A stretch of DNA of 58,174 bases, taken from contig JAIQFY010000030.1 in NCBI GenBank assembly GCA_020072965.1, positions 1 through 58,174 on the forward strand, written 5' to 3'. Position 1 is the stretch's first letter. Each line of letters starts with the position of its first letter. Origin of the DNA: Terriglobia bacterium (GTDB taxonomy: Bacteria; Acidobacteriota; Terriglobia; JAIQFV01). Shown piece after piece: positions 51,634-58,174 of this stretch. A program made the translations under genes and the position numbers. Below the pieces are notes generated by a model. The model saw nothing but the letters and a program-made list of their open reading frames with translations. It had not been told where the DNA came from and searched no databases.

Positions 51634-52293
51634 CTATTCGGGAGGATTCACGGCGGCAGGAAGCGAGGGGTTGCTCAAATAATAAGACAAGCTTTCGAGG
51701 GACACCTTCAGGTCCACCGTCTTCAACTTCACGTTGGTGTTGACGCGCAGTCGCACGGGGGCGAAATTCAAGATTGCCTTTACGCCGGTCTCACACACGA
51801 GGTCGACCACCTTTTGAGCGGCATCGGCGGGCACCGTGATCACAACGATGTCGACCCCCTCCCGCCGGACGATCTGCTTGAGTTTCTTGATGTCATGAAC
51901 CGGCACGCCGGACCTTGAGGTCCCCCCGATCTTTTTGGGGTCCTGATCAAACAAAGCCACGATCCTGAACCCCTCGGTGTTGAATCCGGCATAGTCACAC
52001 AAGGCGCGGCCCAGATTCCCGGCCCCGCAGATGATGACGCGATGCTCCTGGTTCAAGCCGAGAATTTTGGTCAGGTGTTGGGCCAGGTGACTGACCTGGT
52101 ATCCCACGCCCCGGACCCCGAATTCGCCAAAATAGGCGAGGTCCTTTCGAATTTGTGCCGAGTTCAAGTGGAACTGGTCCGCCATCGACCGCGAGGAGAT
52201 GGTATGGATCCCGTTCCGGTCGAGGGTTTGCAGACACCTCAGGTAGACGGAAAGGCGCTTGGTGGTGAGTTCAGAGATTTTTTCAGATTTCAT
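51634..52293 (-). CDS. rex: Redox-sensing transcriptional repressor Rex
   Basis: A protein of 219 residues from the ATG at 52293 (MKSEKISELTTKRLSVYLR); an extension to 52410 is open but would overlap the divergent gene and adds unlike sequence. A winged-helix DNA-binding domain (1-75) carries the family signature RKDLAYFGEFGVRGVGY at 49-65. The Rossmann domain has GAGNLG at 90-95. Rex leaves its operators when NADH rises and so derepresses fermentation and respiration genes. The adjacent malic enzyme and BMC genes are plausible targets. Confidence 0.95.
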   Translation of the reverse strand: MKSEKISELTTKRLSVYLRCLQTLDRNGIHTISSRSMADQFHLNSAQIRKDLAYFGEFGVRGVGYQVSHLAQHLTKILGLNQEHRVIICGAGNLGRALCDYAGFNTEGFRIVALFDQDPKKIGGTSRSGVPVHDIKKLKQIVRREGVDIVVITVPADAAQKVVDLVCETGVKAILNFAPVRLRVNTNVKLKTVDLKVSLESLSYYLSNPSLPAAVNPPE

Positions 52294-52379
52294 GGATAAC
52301 GGTTCGGTTGTAATTATTTTCCCAAGTAGTTTAGCATAGGGGAAATTGGTGTCAATAAAAAGTGCGGGCAGGTTCTCGA

Positions 52380-53426
52380 ATGGACATCCATGGGCTCGAC
52401 CGGCTGCCAAAAGTGGAGATTCACCTGCACCTGGAAGGCTCGGTGGAGCCCTCCGATTTGCAGGCCCTGGCGCGGAGGAATCATCTTCCGGATGAATTGT
52501 GGTCCCTCAATGCCTTTGAGGAGAAGTATCGCTATGCGGATTTCGCGGGCTTCTTGGGGTCTTTCAAGTTCATTACGGAGCACTTGATCACGCCGGCGGA
52601 TTATGGATGGATTGCCACGCAACTTATCGATCGGCTCCACCACATGCAAGTGCTGTACGCGGAGATTTTCGTCTCGGCGGGGGTGGTGCTGAAACAGAAA
52701 AAGGATCTGGACGCGGTGGTCGACGCCATCACCACCGCTTCAAGAGAACGGGAGGAGCAGACGGGCATCCGCGTGAACTGGATCCTCGATGTCACACGGC
52801 AGTTCGGAGTTGAGTTCGCCGAGCGTGTGGCCGAGGCGGCGGTCCGCTATCGGGAGAGCGGGCTCGATAATATTGTCGGGGTCGGCATGGGGGGAGACGA
52901 AAATTCTTTTCCGGCGCACGAATTCAAACACGTTTTTGACGAAGCGCGCAGGCACGGTTTACATGTCACCATTCACGCGGGCGAGGTGGCCGGCCCGCAA
53001 TCGATCTGGGAGGCGATTGAGGTGTTGGGCGCGGAGCGGATCGGACATGGTATCGCCGCCCGGCTCGATGAGCGCTTGATGAATCACTTGAAAGCACGGT
53101 CCCTTCCGCTGGAGTGTGCCCCGACCTCAAACCTGTGCACCGGCGTGATTCAGAGGATCGAGGATCATCCCCTGAAAATGTTTTATGAGCACGGGCTCCG
53201 GGTCACCTTGAATACGGATGACCCGGCACTTTTTCATACCGACCTCCTGCGTGAGTATCGTCAGGCCGCCACTCATTTCCAGCTGACTCCCCGGGACTTC
53301 GCTCAGTTCAATCGCAACGCCATCGAGGGATGCTTTGCAGGCCCGTCCGAGAAGATGGAGGTCCTGCGGTTGTTCGAGGAGCGGCTTCGAGGACTGGAGA
53401 ATGCTCAAGAGGTCAATGGTGGCTGA
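52380..53426 (+). CDS. add: Adenosine deaminase
   Basis: A protein of about 348 residues from the ATG at 52380; a GTG at 52362 is in frame. The zinc site HLHLEG (His15, His17), the catalytic HAGE (about 199-202), GHG (about 222-224) and TDDPALF are all present. It removes the amino group of adenosine, or in close relatives of adenine, in purine salvage. The gene diverges from rex across an 86-base AT-rich spacer. Confidence 0.93.
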   Translation: MDIHGLDRLPKVEIHLHLEGSVEPSDLQALARRNHLPDELWSLNAFEEKYRYADFAGFLGSFKFITEHLITPADYGWIATQLIDRLHHMQVLYAEIFVSAGVVLKQKKDLDAVVDAITTASREREEQTGIRVNWILDVTRQFGVEFAERVAEAAVRYRESGLDNIVGVGMGGDENSFPAHEFKHVFDEARRHGLHVTIHAGEVAGPQSIWEAIEVLGAERIGHGIAARLDERLMNHLKARSLPLECAPTSNLCTGVIQRIEDHPLKMFYEHGLRVTLNTDDPALFHTDLLREYRQAATHFQLTPRDFAQFNRNAIEGCFAGPSEKMEVLRLFEERLRGLENAQEVNGG

Positions 53427-53511
53427 CATGTCACATCGCGCGCTACTGCCGACCCCGCAGGAATAAATTGACATCTCCCATCCCAGGAAATAGTATGGCC
53501 CCAGCGTTTGC

Positions 53512-53560
53512 AAGGGGATGGAGTTCCCCATAACCGCCTCTCCGGCTGATGACTCCTGAA
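53512..53560 (+). promoter_or_regulatory. Fluoride riboswitch (crcB motif)
   Basis: The crcB RNA pattern is present base by base. GGGG-ATG-GAGTT-CCCC (53514-53529) forms the first stem. ATAACCGCC then TCTCC then GGCTGATG (53530-53551) forms the second. ACTCC (53552-53556) pairs back with GGAGT in the first loop as the pseudoknot. It lies about 30 bp upstream of crcB, which encodes a fluoride exporter, and the pair is the classic arrangement. Fluoride binding should switch the operon on. Confidence 0.93.
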
Positions 53561-53585
53561 CATTATAGAAAGGTGTTTTACGCCG

Positions 53586-53960
53586 ATGCACAAGGTTGCT
53601 CTCCTGGCGTGTGCGGGTGCTTGTGGAACTCTGGCTCGATATGTCCTTCAAGGTTGGGCTCACCGCGTCTTCGGGGGTGACTTCCCTTGGGGGACCTTGG
53701 TCGTGAATTCGCTGGGTTGTCTTGCGTTCGGTTTGATCTGGGCAATCGCCGAGGAGAGGTTTCTCATTAGACCGGAGTGGCGAATCGTTCTGCTGATCGG
53801 ATTTCTGGGCGCATTCACCACCTTCTCGAGCTTCGTTTTCGAAACCGCTGAACTTTTCAGAGATACCCAGTGGCGAATGGCCATTCTCAACCTGGTGGGG
53901 CAAAACGTTTTGGGATTGGTTCTGTTTTTCCTGGGGTTATTCTTGGGAAGAATCTTTTAG
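53586..53960 (+). CDS. crcB: Fluoride ion channel/exporter CrcB (Fluc)
   Basis: A protein of 124 residues with four membrane helices. It has CGTLARY in the first helix, WGTLVVNSLGCLAFG in the second and FLGAFTTFSSFVFET in the third, all conserved in Fluc dual-topology channels (the Asn, the Phe pair and the TTFSSF track line the fluoride path). It lets fluoride leave the cytoplasm. Its transcript begins with a fluoride riboswitch and continues into the DUF190 gene. Confidence 0.95.
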   Translation: MHKVALLACAGACGTLARYVLQGWAHRVFGGDFPWGTLVVNSLGCLAFGLIWAIAEERFLIRPEWRIVLLIGFLGAFTTFSSFVFETAELFRDTQWRMAILNLVGQNVLGLVLFFLGLFLGRIF

Positions 53961-53975
53961 AGGGGGTGCCCGGGT

Positions 53976-54311
53976 ATGAAATTGCCAGCAGAGGCAGAGT
54001 TACTCAGAATCTTCATTGGGGAGAGCGACAAGGTTGCTGGACGGCCGCTCTACGAGGTCATCGTCGAAGAGGCGAAAAAGAGAAAAATGGCCGGCGCCAC
54101 CGTGCTACGAGGGGTTTTGGGTTTCGGAGCCAATAGTCGCCTCCATACCGCCAAAATACTGCGGCTCTCCGAAGATCTTCCCGTGGTCATTGAAATCGTG
54201 GATGAGTCCGCCAAGATCAATGACCTGTTGTCGGATCTGGACCCGATGATCGGTGAAGGGTTGGTCACGCTGGAGAAGGTTCGTGTCATTGCTTATCGAC
54301 ATAATGTTTGA
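53976..54311 (+). CDS. DUF190 family protein, CrcB-associated
   Basis: A protein of 111 residues with the DUF190 pattern: LRIFIGESDKVAGRPLYEVIVEEAKKR, then AGATVLRGVLGFGANSRLHT and LPVVIEIVDESAKINDLL. The fold is related to GlnB/PII. The gene starts 15 bases after crcB and is often linked with it; a regulatory role on the fluoride channel is likely but unproven. Confidence 0.92.
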   Translation: MKLPAEAELLRIFIGESDKVAGRPLYEVIVEEAKKRKMAGATVLRGVLGFGANSRLHTAKILRLSEDLPVVIEIVDESAKINDLLSDLDPMIGEGLVTLEKVRVIAYRHNV

Positions 54312-54513
54312 AGGGTGATCGTTGATGCATGCTTTCACATGGTGATCAAAATCCCTTGCATGGTGAGTCGTCGTTAGAGTTCATGCTCTGCCCGGCAAGT
54401 TTGGGCCCGACCGGTCCCATGATTTTTTTCCCCCGGCGTTGAATCCGTATTATAATTCCATTTCCGATGACGTCGTGCACGGCCTGCGACGACGCCGTCT
54501 TCTTGCTTGCACC

Positions 54514-54604
54514 GGAGAGGTGCCAGAGAGGCCGATTGGGGCTGCCTGCTAAGCAGTTTAGGGGGCTAAAACCTCCTACGAGGGTTCGAATCCCTCCCTC
54601 TCCG
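54514..54604 (+). tRNA. tRNA-Ser(GCU)
   Basis: The acceptor stem GGAGAGG (54514-54520) pairs with CCTCTCC (54597-54603). The anticodon arm GCTGC-CTGCTAA-GCAGT places GCT as anticodon, reading AGC and AGU. A long variable arm (about TTAGGGGGCTAAAACCTCC), as in serine tRNAs, and the T arm GAGGG-TTCGAAT-CCCTC follow. G54604 is the discriminator and CCA is encoded at 54605-54607. Confidence 0.97.
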
Positions 54605-54607
54605 CCA

Positions 54608-54844
54608 TGTTTTTGCGGAAAATACTCCTTGACTATCTTCGGTGGTTCCCCGGGGCCTGGGCGGCCCAAGTAAGTCCTCCTCTAGATCGGCCTGCTCAGC
54701 CATCACGAATCCAATTATGGCAAGGACAGCAACTCCACACCGGAGAAGTGCGCGGATCGCGTCGGGAAGGTGGCCTTTGGCGTCGTGTAGGCCGAGGGAA
54801 AGGACTTCGCGGGGGAAGTCATCCCCCTTGTTGGCGTCGATTGT
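54608..54844. other. Intergenic between tRNA-Ser and convergent propeller gene
   Basis: No believable gene. A minus-strand open frame across this stretch ends inside the tRNA and includes the terminator of the next gene, so it is an artefact. Confidence 0.5.
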
Positions 54845-54879
54845 AAAAAAAATGGAGAGGCCCTCGAACGCCTCTCCAT
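54845..54879 (-). terminator. Intrinsic terminator of the beta-propeller gene
   Basis: A perfect 10-bp stem (ATGGAGAGGC at 54852-54861 with GCCTCTCCAT at 54870-54879) is followed on the minus strand by eight T (54845-54852). It lies about 70 bp after the stop codon of the 54952-56283 gene. Confidence 0.88.
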
Positions 54880-54951
54880 CTACTGTGCCCGTGATCATTG
54901 CCTCAATCCGCATTTAGGTGCTGCGGATCACCGACATTTCGCACGCCGCAC

Positions 54952-56283
54952 TTACTTGATGCAAACTCCCGTGCCTTTCGCACATGCGCCATGCAGCACA
55001 AATACCGCATGCAGAACTTCGTCAGTAATCCAGACCCGGTTTGCGGCGCTATCGACGCCAATCGCGTCGAGATGCTGCGCGCCAGGAATGGTGATCGTTG
55101 CTTTTAGTTCCATGGTCGCTGGATCGAAGATTGCCACCGTGTCCTGTTCAGAGACTACATAGAGGAGACCCTTGTCGTCTTTTTGCATGTAAGCAATGTT
55201 GTTGGCGGTGTTTGCACCGCCACCGTCACTGTTCGGAATTTCTTCGCATACCGTAGCACCAGGGATGTCCACCGTGTCGTCGACAGTGGCTACTGTGATT
55301 TTCGCCACGCGAGACCTGTCGTCGGTGATGAACACTGAGCCACCGCCGGCGGCCATCTTGTCGGCCTCGAACTTGTTTTCGATGCACGCCAGTGGATTCG
55401 GGCCGTCACCGTAAAACACACCGAGGCTGTACGGAGCGAGGCCCAGTGCGTAAGGCTGCGTGGGGGGACGTGGCAGATCGGTCAGTAGCTCGCCGCCACT
55501 TCCGTCCGGATATACCGCTGTGGCGATGGTGACGGTTCCGTCATCTTCGTTGGCGGCGTAAACAAGTCTATTCACCGGGTCGAAGACGACGCTTTCAGGA
55601 TCATCCCCGGCGGGAATCTCCTTTAATTTCGTAAGGGTAAGGTCTATGGGGTCAAAGAAAAAGGCATAGATCGTGCCAGCCGTCCAGCATTCCACATCTC
55701 CCGGTTCAGCGACGTCGGGTATTAGTGTTCCAGAGGAACAATAATCATTATTCGACGCCTCGCCCTCCGGTGCTTTAGCGCCGAGGTAAACAACACCATT
55801 GACAGAATCAACGGCAACGCCTTCTGGCTCGATGCCGCGGGCGAAGTACCAGGCGGCAATCACCGTATCTGTGTCGCCATCAATCACTGTGAGGGTGCCG
55901 CGTGGGTCGGCCGCCTCGATGCTGAACTTGGTGCCAACGTAGATCAGGTTTCTGGTGGAATCGATCGCGATGTACTCGTTCTCATTGTTGATGTGGACCA
56001 CTTTCACTGGGTGGGTATGCGTGCCGAGGGGCAGGTTCAGTTTCTTGGGTGCACTCGTGGCGTTGATTACATGGTTGTCGAGAACGAAGAGGGCATATTG
56101 GTCGTCCCCTTCGGTGTTTTCTTCGGCTATGACGTAAGCCTTGTGCGTTACTGGGTTAACAGCGATGCCCTCGGGGTTTTTGCCCACCTGGAGGCTGATC
56201 TTGATAAGGTTCGAAGGTTGGCCTGCAAGCGCCAAGGTGGCTGTGAGCAGTCCAAAAATGATAAGTAGGATTAGTCGCTTCAT
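54952..56283 (-). CDS. Secreted beta-propeller protein (YncE/YVTN-like)
   Basis: A protein of 443 residues from the ATG at 56283, which has AAGGAG just upstream and begins a signal peptide (MKRLILLIIFG to LALAG). A longer open frame to 56529 is not used. Repeated blades follow: PEGIAVNPVTHKAYVIAEEN, YIAIDSTRNLIYVGT, PEGVAVDSVNGVVYLGAK, PESVVFDPVNRLVYAANED and AIGVDSAANRVWITDE. The chain ends in a small cysteine-containing tail (CAKGTGVCIK). Such proteins are extracytoplasmic binding or scaffold proteins; the ligand is unknown. It has its own terminator. Confidence 0.82.
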   Translation of the reverse strand: MKRLILLIIFGLLTATLALAGQPSNLIKISLQVGKNPEGIAVNPVTHKAYVIAEENTEGDDQYALFVLDNHVINATSAPKKLNLPLGTHTHPVKVVHINNENEYIAIDSTRNLIYVGTKFSIEAADPRGTLTVIDGDTDTVIAAWYFARGIEPEGVAVDSVNGVVYLGAKAPEGEASNNDYCSSGTLIPDVAEPGDVECWTAGTIYAFFFDPIDLTLTKLKEIPAGDDPESVVFDPVNRLVYAANEDDGTVTIATAVYPDGSGGELLTDLPRPPTQPYALGLAPYSLGVFYGDGPNPLACIENKFEADKMAAGGGSVFITDDRSRVAKITVATVDDTVDIPGATVCEEIPNSDGGGANTANNIAYMQKDDKGLLYVVSEQDTVAIFDPATMELKATITIPGAQHLDAIGVDSAANRVWITDEVLHAVFVLHGACAKGTGVCIK

Positions 56284-56368
56284 GGTGTATCTCCTTAGAT
56301 TGCGCGACTCAAATGGTATCGCGCGGGACCAGAATTGAATGCATGGGACTGCCCTCGGGCCCGCCACC

Positions 56369-56399
56369 AACCCCCGGTCCGACTGGCGGACCGGGGGTT
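56369..56399 (-). terminator. Strong hairpin downstream of the repeat-protein gene
   Basis: AACCCCCGGTCCG (56369-56381) pairs perfectly with CGGACCGGGGGTT (56387-56399) across a five-base loop. It lies about 60 bp after the stop codon of the 56460 gene. There is no T-run after it, so termination is uncertain. Confidence 0.45.
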
Positions 56400-56459
56400 G
56401 GCAACCACCGAACAGATCCGCCAAAAACCCGGCGGCCCTTCGGCTGAACAGACTTTTCC

Positions 56460-58174
56460 TTACTGACATCCGGTGCAAGCGGTGTACGTATAGTCGTTCA
56501 ACAACCATGCCGGACCGATCCGAGACCACAGCCGCACATGCACCGTGCTGCCGTCATTCGGTAACACACTCACTCCCACCGACAGGTTCGTGCCCTGGCC
56601 TGCGCTATAGATTTCCTGCCCGCCTGCCGTCGTCCCCACAAACAGGTAGTATTCCGCCGCCAGGCTCCCGCTCCAGGTGAAGGTCACCGCCCGAGAACTC
56701 AACGTCGATCCCGGGGCCGGAGTCACCATCGCGGCCTTAGTCGCGGCACACCCTGTGCACGCCGTGTAGCTGTAGTCGTTGAACAGCCACGCGCTCCCAA
56801 TCCGCGACCACAGCCGCACATACACCGCACCCCCGTTGTTGGGCAGGTTCATCACCTCGCTCGACAGGTTCGTTCCCTCCCCAGCGCTGTAAATCTCCTG
56901 TCCGCCCACGGTCGTTCCCACCTGCAGGTAGCACTCCGAGGCCAGGCTGCTGCTCCATGTGAAGGTCACCATCGTGGCGCTTAAGGTGGCTCCCGGTGCG
57001 GGAGTTGTCATCACGGCCAGCGTCGGCGCACACCCGGTGCACGCCACGTAGCTGTAGTCGTTGTACCACCATGCCCCGCCTGCCTCCGACCACAGCCTCA
57101 CGTACACGTTGCTCCCGCCGATCGGCAGGCCCGTCACTTCGGCCGACAGGTTGGTCCCCTGCCCGGCACTGTAGAGCTCCTGGCCGCCCGGCACCGTCCC
57201 CACCTGCAGGTAGTACTGTAACGCCAGGCTGGCGCTCCACGTAAAGGTCACCGACGAGGCGGTCAGTGCCGACCCCGCCGCCGGAGCGGTCATCACCGCC
57301 TTGGTCGCGGTGCAGCCGCTGCACGCCGTGTAGGGGTAATCGTTGTACAACCACACCCCCCCGATGTTGGTCCACAGCCGTGCAAACACTGCGCTCCCGT
57401 TGGTCGGCAGCGCTGGCACTTGTACCGAGAGCTTGGTCCCCTGCCCGGCACTGTAGATTTCTTGTCCTCCTAGTGTCGTTCCCACCTGCAAGTAACACTC
57501 GGTTCCCAGGCTGGCGCTCCACCAGAAGGTCGTCATCGAAGAACTCAGCGTCGACCCAGGTGCGGGCGTGGTCATCGCCGCCTTGGTCGCCGTACAGCCG
57601 GTACAAGACACATAAGTGTAATCGTTGAAGGACCACAGCCCCCCGATCAGCGACCACAGCCGCACATACACCGTGCTGCCATCGGTCGGCAAGGCCATCA
57701 CCGCCGCCGACAGGTTGGTCCCTTCGTCCACACTGTACAGTTCCTGTCCCGCCAGCGTCGTGCCCACCTGCAGATAATACTCCGACACCCCTGTGCCGGC
57801 GCTCCACGTGAAGGTCACTGTCGAGGACGTCAAAGTGGACCCGGGAACCGGAGTCGTCATTTGGGCCCCATTGCCCCCCGGCGTGTTGACGGTCAGGGTG
57901 AAGTTCTGGGTGGCGTTGGGCGACACTCCGTTCCATGCGGTGATGACGAACGGGTAACCGCCCGGGGCGCCCGGTGTGCCGGCCAAGGTGGCGGTGCCGT
58001 TGCCGTTGTCCGTGAAGGTCACCCCGCTAGGCAGTGCACCCACCTCGTACAGGGTCGGCATGGGCGTCCCCGTGGCCGTCACCGTGAACGATCCCGGGGA
58101 GCCGACGGTGAAGGTCGTCGTGTTGGCGCTGGTGATCGCCCGCGCCGTCGCCGACGGGTTGACGGTCAGGGTGA
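56460..58174 (-). CDS. Large surface repeat protein, 5' end outside the window
   Basis: The frame is open from the stop at 56460 to the window edge; the true start is further upstream. The visible part begins with Ig-like He_PIG-type sequence (SATARAITSANTTTFTVGS; ALPSGVTFTDNGNGTATLAG). Five tandem repeats of 89-95 residues follow (57576-57860, 57294-57575, 57012-57293, 56730-57011, 56463-56729). Each has MTTPAPGSTLSSS, VTFTWS, YYLQVGTTxGGQEIYSAG, VYVRLWS and NDYxYTACTGC. The C-x-x-C end of every unit is conserved. The last repeat is followed at once by the stop, so there is no visible anchor or sorting domain. Likely an exported adhesin-like or matrix protein. Confidence 0.8.
   Translation of the reverse strand, partial: TLTVNPSATARAITSANTTTFTVGSPGSFTVTATGTPMPTLYEVGALPSGVTFTDNGNGTATLAGTPGAPGGYPFVITAWNGVSPNATQNFTLTVNTPGGNGAQMTTPVPGSTLTSSTVTFTWSAGTGVSEYYLQVGTTLAGQELYSVDEGTNLSAAVMALPTDGSTVYVRLWSLIGGLWSFNDYTYVSCTGCTATKAAMTTPAPGSTLSSSMTTFWWSASLGTECYLQVGTTLGGQEIYSAGQGTKLSVQVPALPTNGSAVFARLWTNIGGVWLYNDYPYTACSGCTATKAVMTAPAAGSALTASSVTFTWSASLALQYYLQVGTVPGGQELYSAGQGTNLSAEVTGLPIGGSNVYVRLWSEAGGAWWYNDYSYVACTGCAPTLAVMTTPAPGATLSATMVTFTWSSSLASECYLQVGTTVGGQEIYSAGEGTNLSSEVMNLPNNGGAVYVRLWSRIGSAWLFNDYSYTACTGCAATKAAMVTPAPGSTLSSRAVTFTWSGSLAAEYYLFVGTTAGGQEIYSAGQGTNLSVGVSVLPNDGSTVHVRLWSRIGPAWLLNDYTYTACTGCQ

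Noticed and set aside
52305-52326. Rex autoregulatory site in the rex-add spacer (TTGTAATTATTTTCCCAA)
   Set aside because: Only the outer TTG/CAA agree with the known Rex operator; symmetry is weak, so I do not annotate it.
54514-54879. Resemblance between the tRNA-Ser 3' end and the terminator stem at 54852-54879, as an attachment-site duplication
   Set aside because: Only short blocks (GTTCGA, CCTCTCC) match, the stem is a normal terminator, and no integrase or island boundary is seen.
54566-54913. 115-codon minus-strand frame ending in GRDSNPRRRF
   Set aside because: It runs through the terminator of the propeller gene and into the complement of tRNA-Ser; this end peptide is a familiar artefact of tRNA genes.
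56737-57936. 399-codon minus-strand frame within the repeat protein gene
   Set aside because: Out-of-frame reading of the same GC-rich repeats; the in-frame product has conserved Ig-like and repeat motifs.

Overview
The window looks like a chromosomal segment of an Acidobacteriota bacterium. This is an inference: three very large Oar-type TonB-dependent receptors with an N-terminal carboxypeptidase-regulatory domain, a Tad pilus locus mixed with FHA and Ser/Thr-kinase genes, and a small bacterial-microcompartment (BMC) cluster next to Rex are a combination familiar from that phylum. Most genes lie on the minus strand. I see no rRNA, CRISPR array, integrase or transposase gene.

Layout. (1) 0.2-12.6 kb: three head-to-tail TonB-dependent receptor genes on the minus strand, each followed by its own intrinsic terminator, separated by repeat-filled spacers. 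(2) 13.4-17.1 kb, plus strand: a two-gene ABC-2 exporter (ATPase and permease) split by an inverted heptanucleotide-repeat array, then a DinB/DUF1572 protein. (3) 17.3-42.9 kb, minus strand: one long co-directional run. Read in the direction of transcription it goes from Flp-type pilins through TadE/TadG-like proteins, CpaB, secretin CpaC, a CpaE-CpaF fusion, TadB, a further small pilin-like protein, TadC and DUF192. It continues into three membrane-anchored FHA proteins, a second secretion-type ATPase (PilB/GspE class), a TPR protein, a transmembrane Ser/Thr kinase, a TPR/beta-propeller protein and a PEGA/PDZ protein. The simplest reading is a Tad pilus machine with its own phospho-signalling and envelope-scaffold module. 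(4) 43-46.7 kb: two paralogous polytopic GT-C-like membrane proteins separated by a MITE-like repeat. (5) 46.9-52.3 kb, minus strand: rex, malic enzyme, a class II aldolase with a C-terminal encapsulation-peptide-like tail, one hexameric BMC shell protein, three EutN/CcmL pentamer proteins, and ruvA. (6) 52.4-54.6 kb, plus strand: adenosine deaminase, a fluoride riboswitch with crcB and DUF190, and tRNA-Ser(GCU). (7) 54.9 kb to the end, minus strand: a secreted beta-propeller protein and the 3' part of a large repeat protein that runs off the window.

Intergenic DNA is unusual. Several spacers are made of degenerate 7-bp repeats of different sequence families (at about 3.9, 13.2, 14.4, 17.25 and 23.4 kb). 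Two spacers carry related elements with 12-20 bp terminal inverted repeats (8.5 and 44.7-45.0 kb). Another inverted-repeat element occurs at 16.06-16.43 kb, with one end repeated near position 130.

Limits: identifications rest on reading motifs by eye, with no database search. Start codons were re-chosen where the longest open frame overran a neighbour or a better ribosome-binding site was visible.
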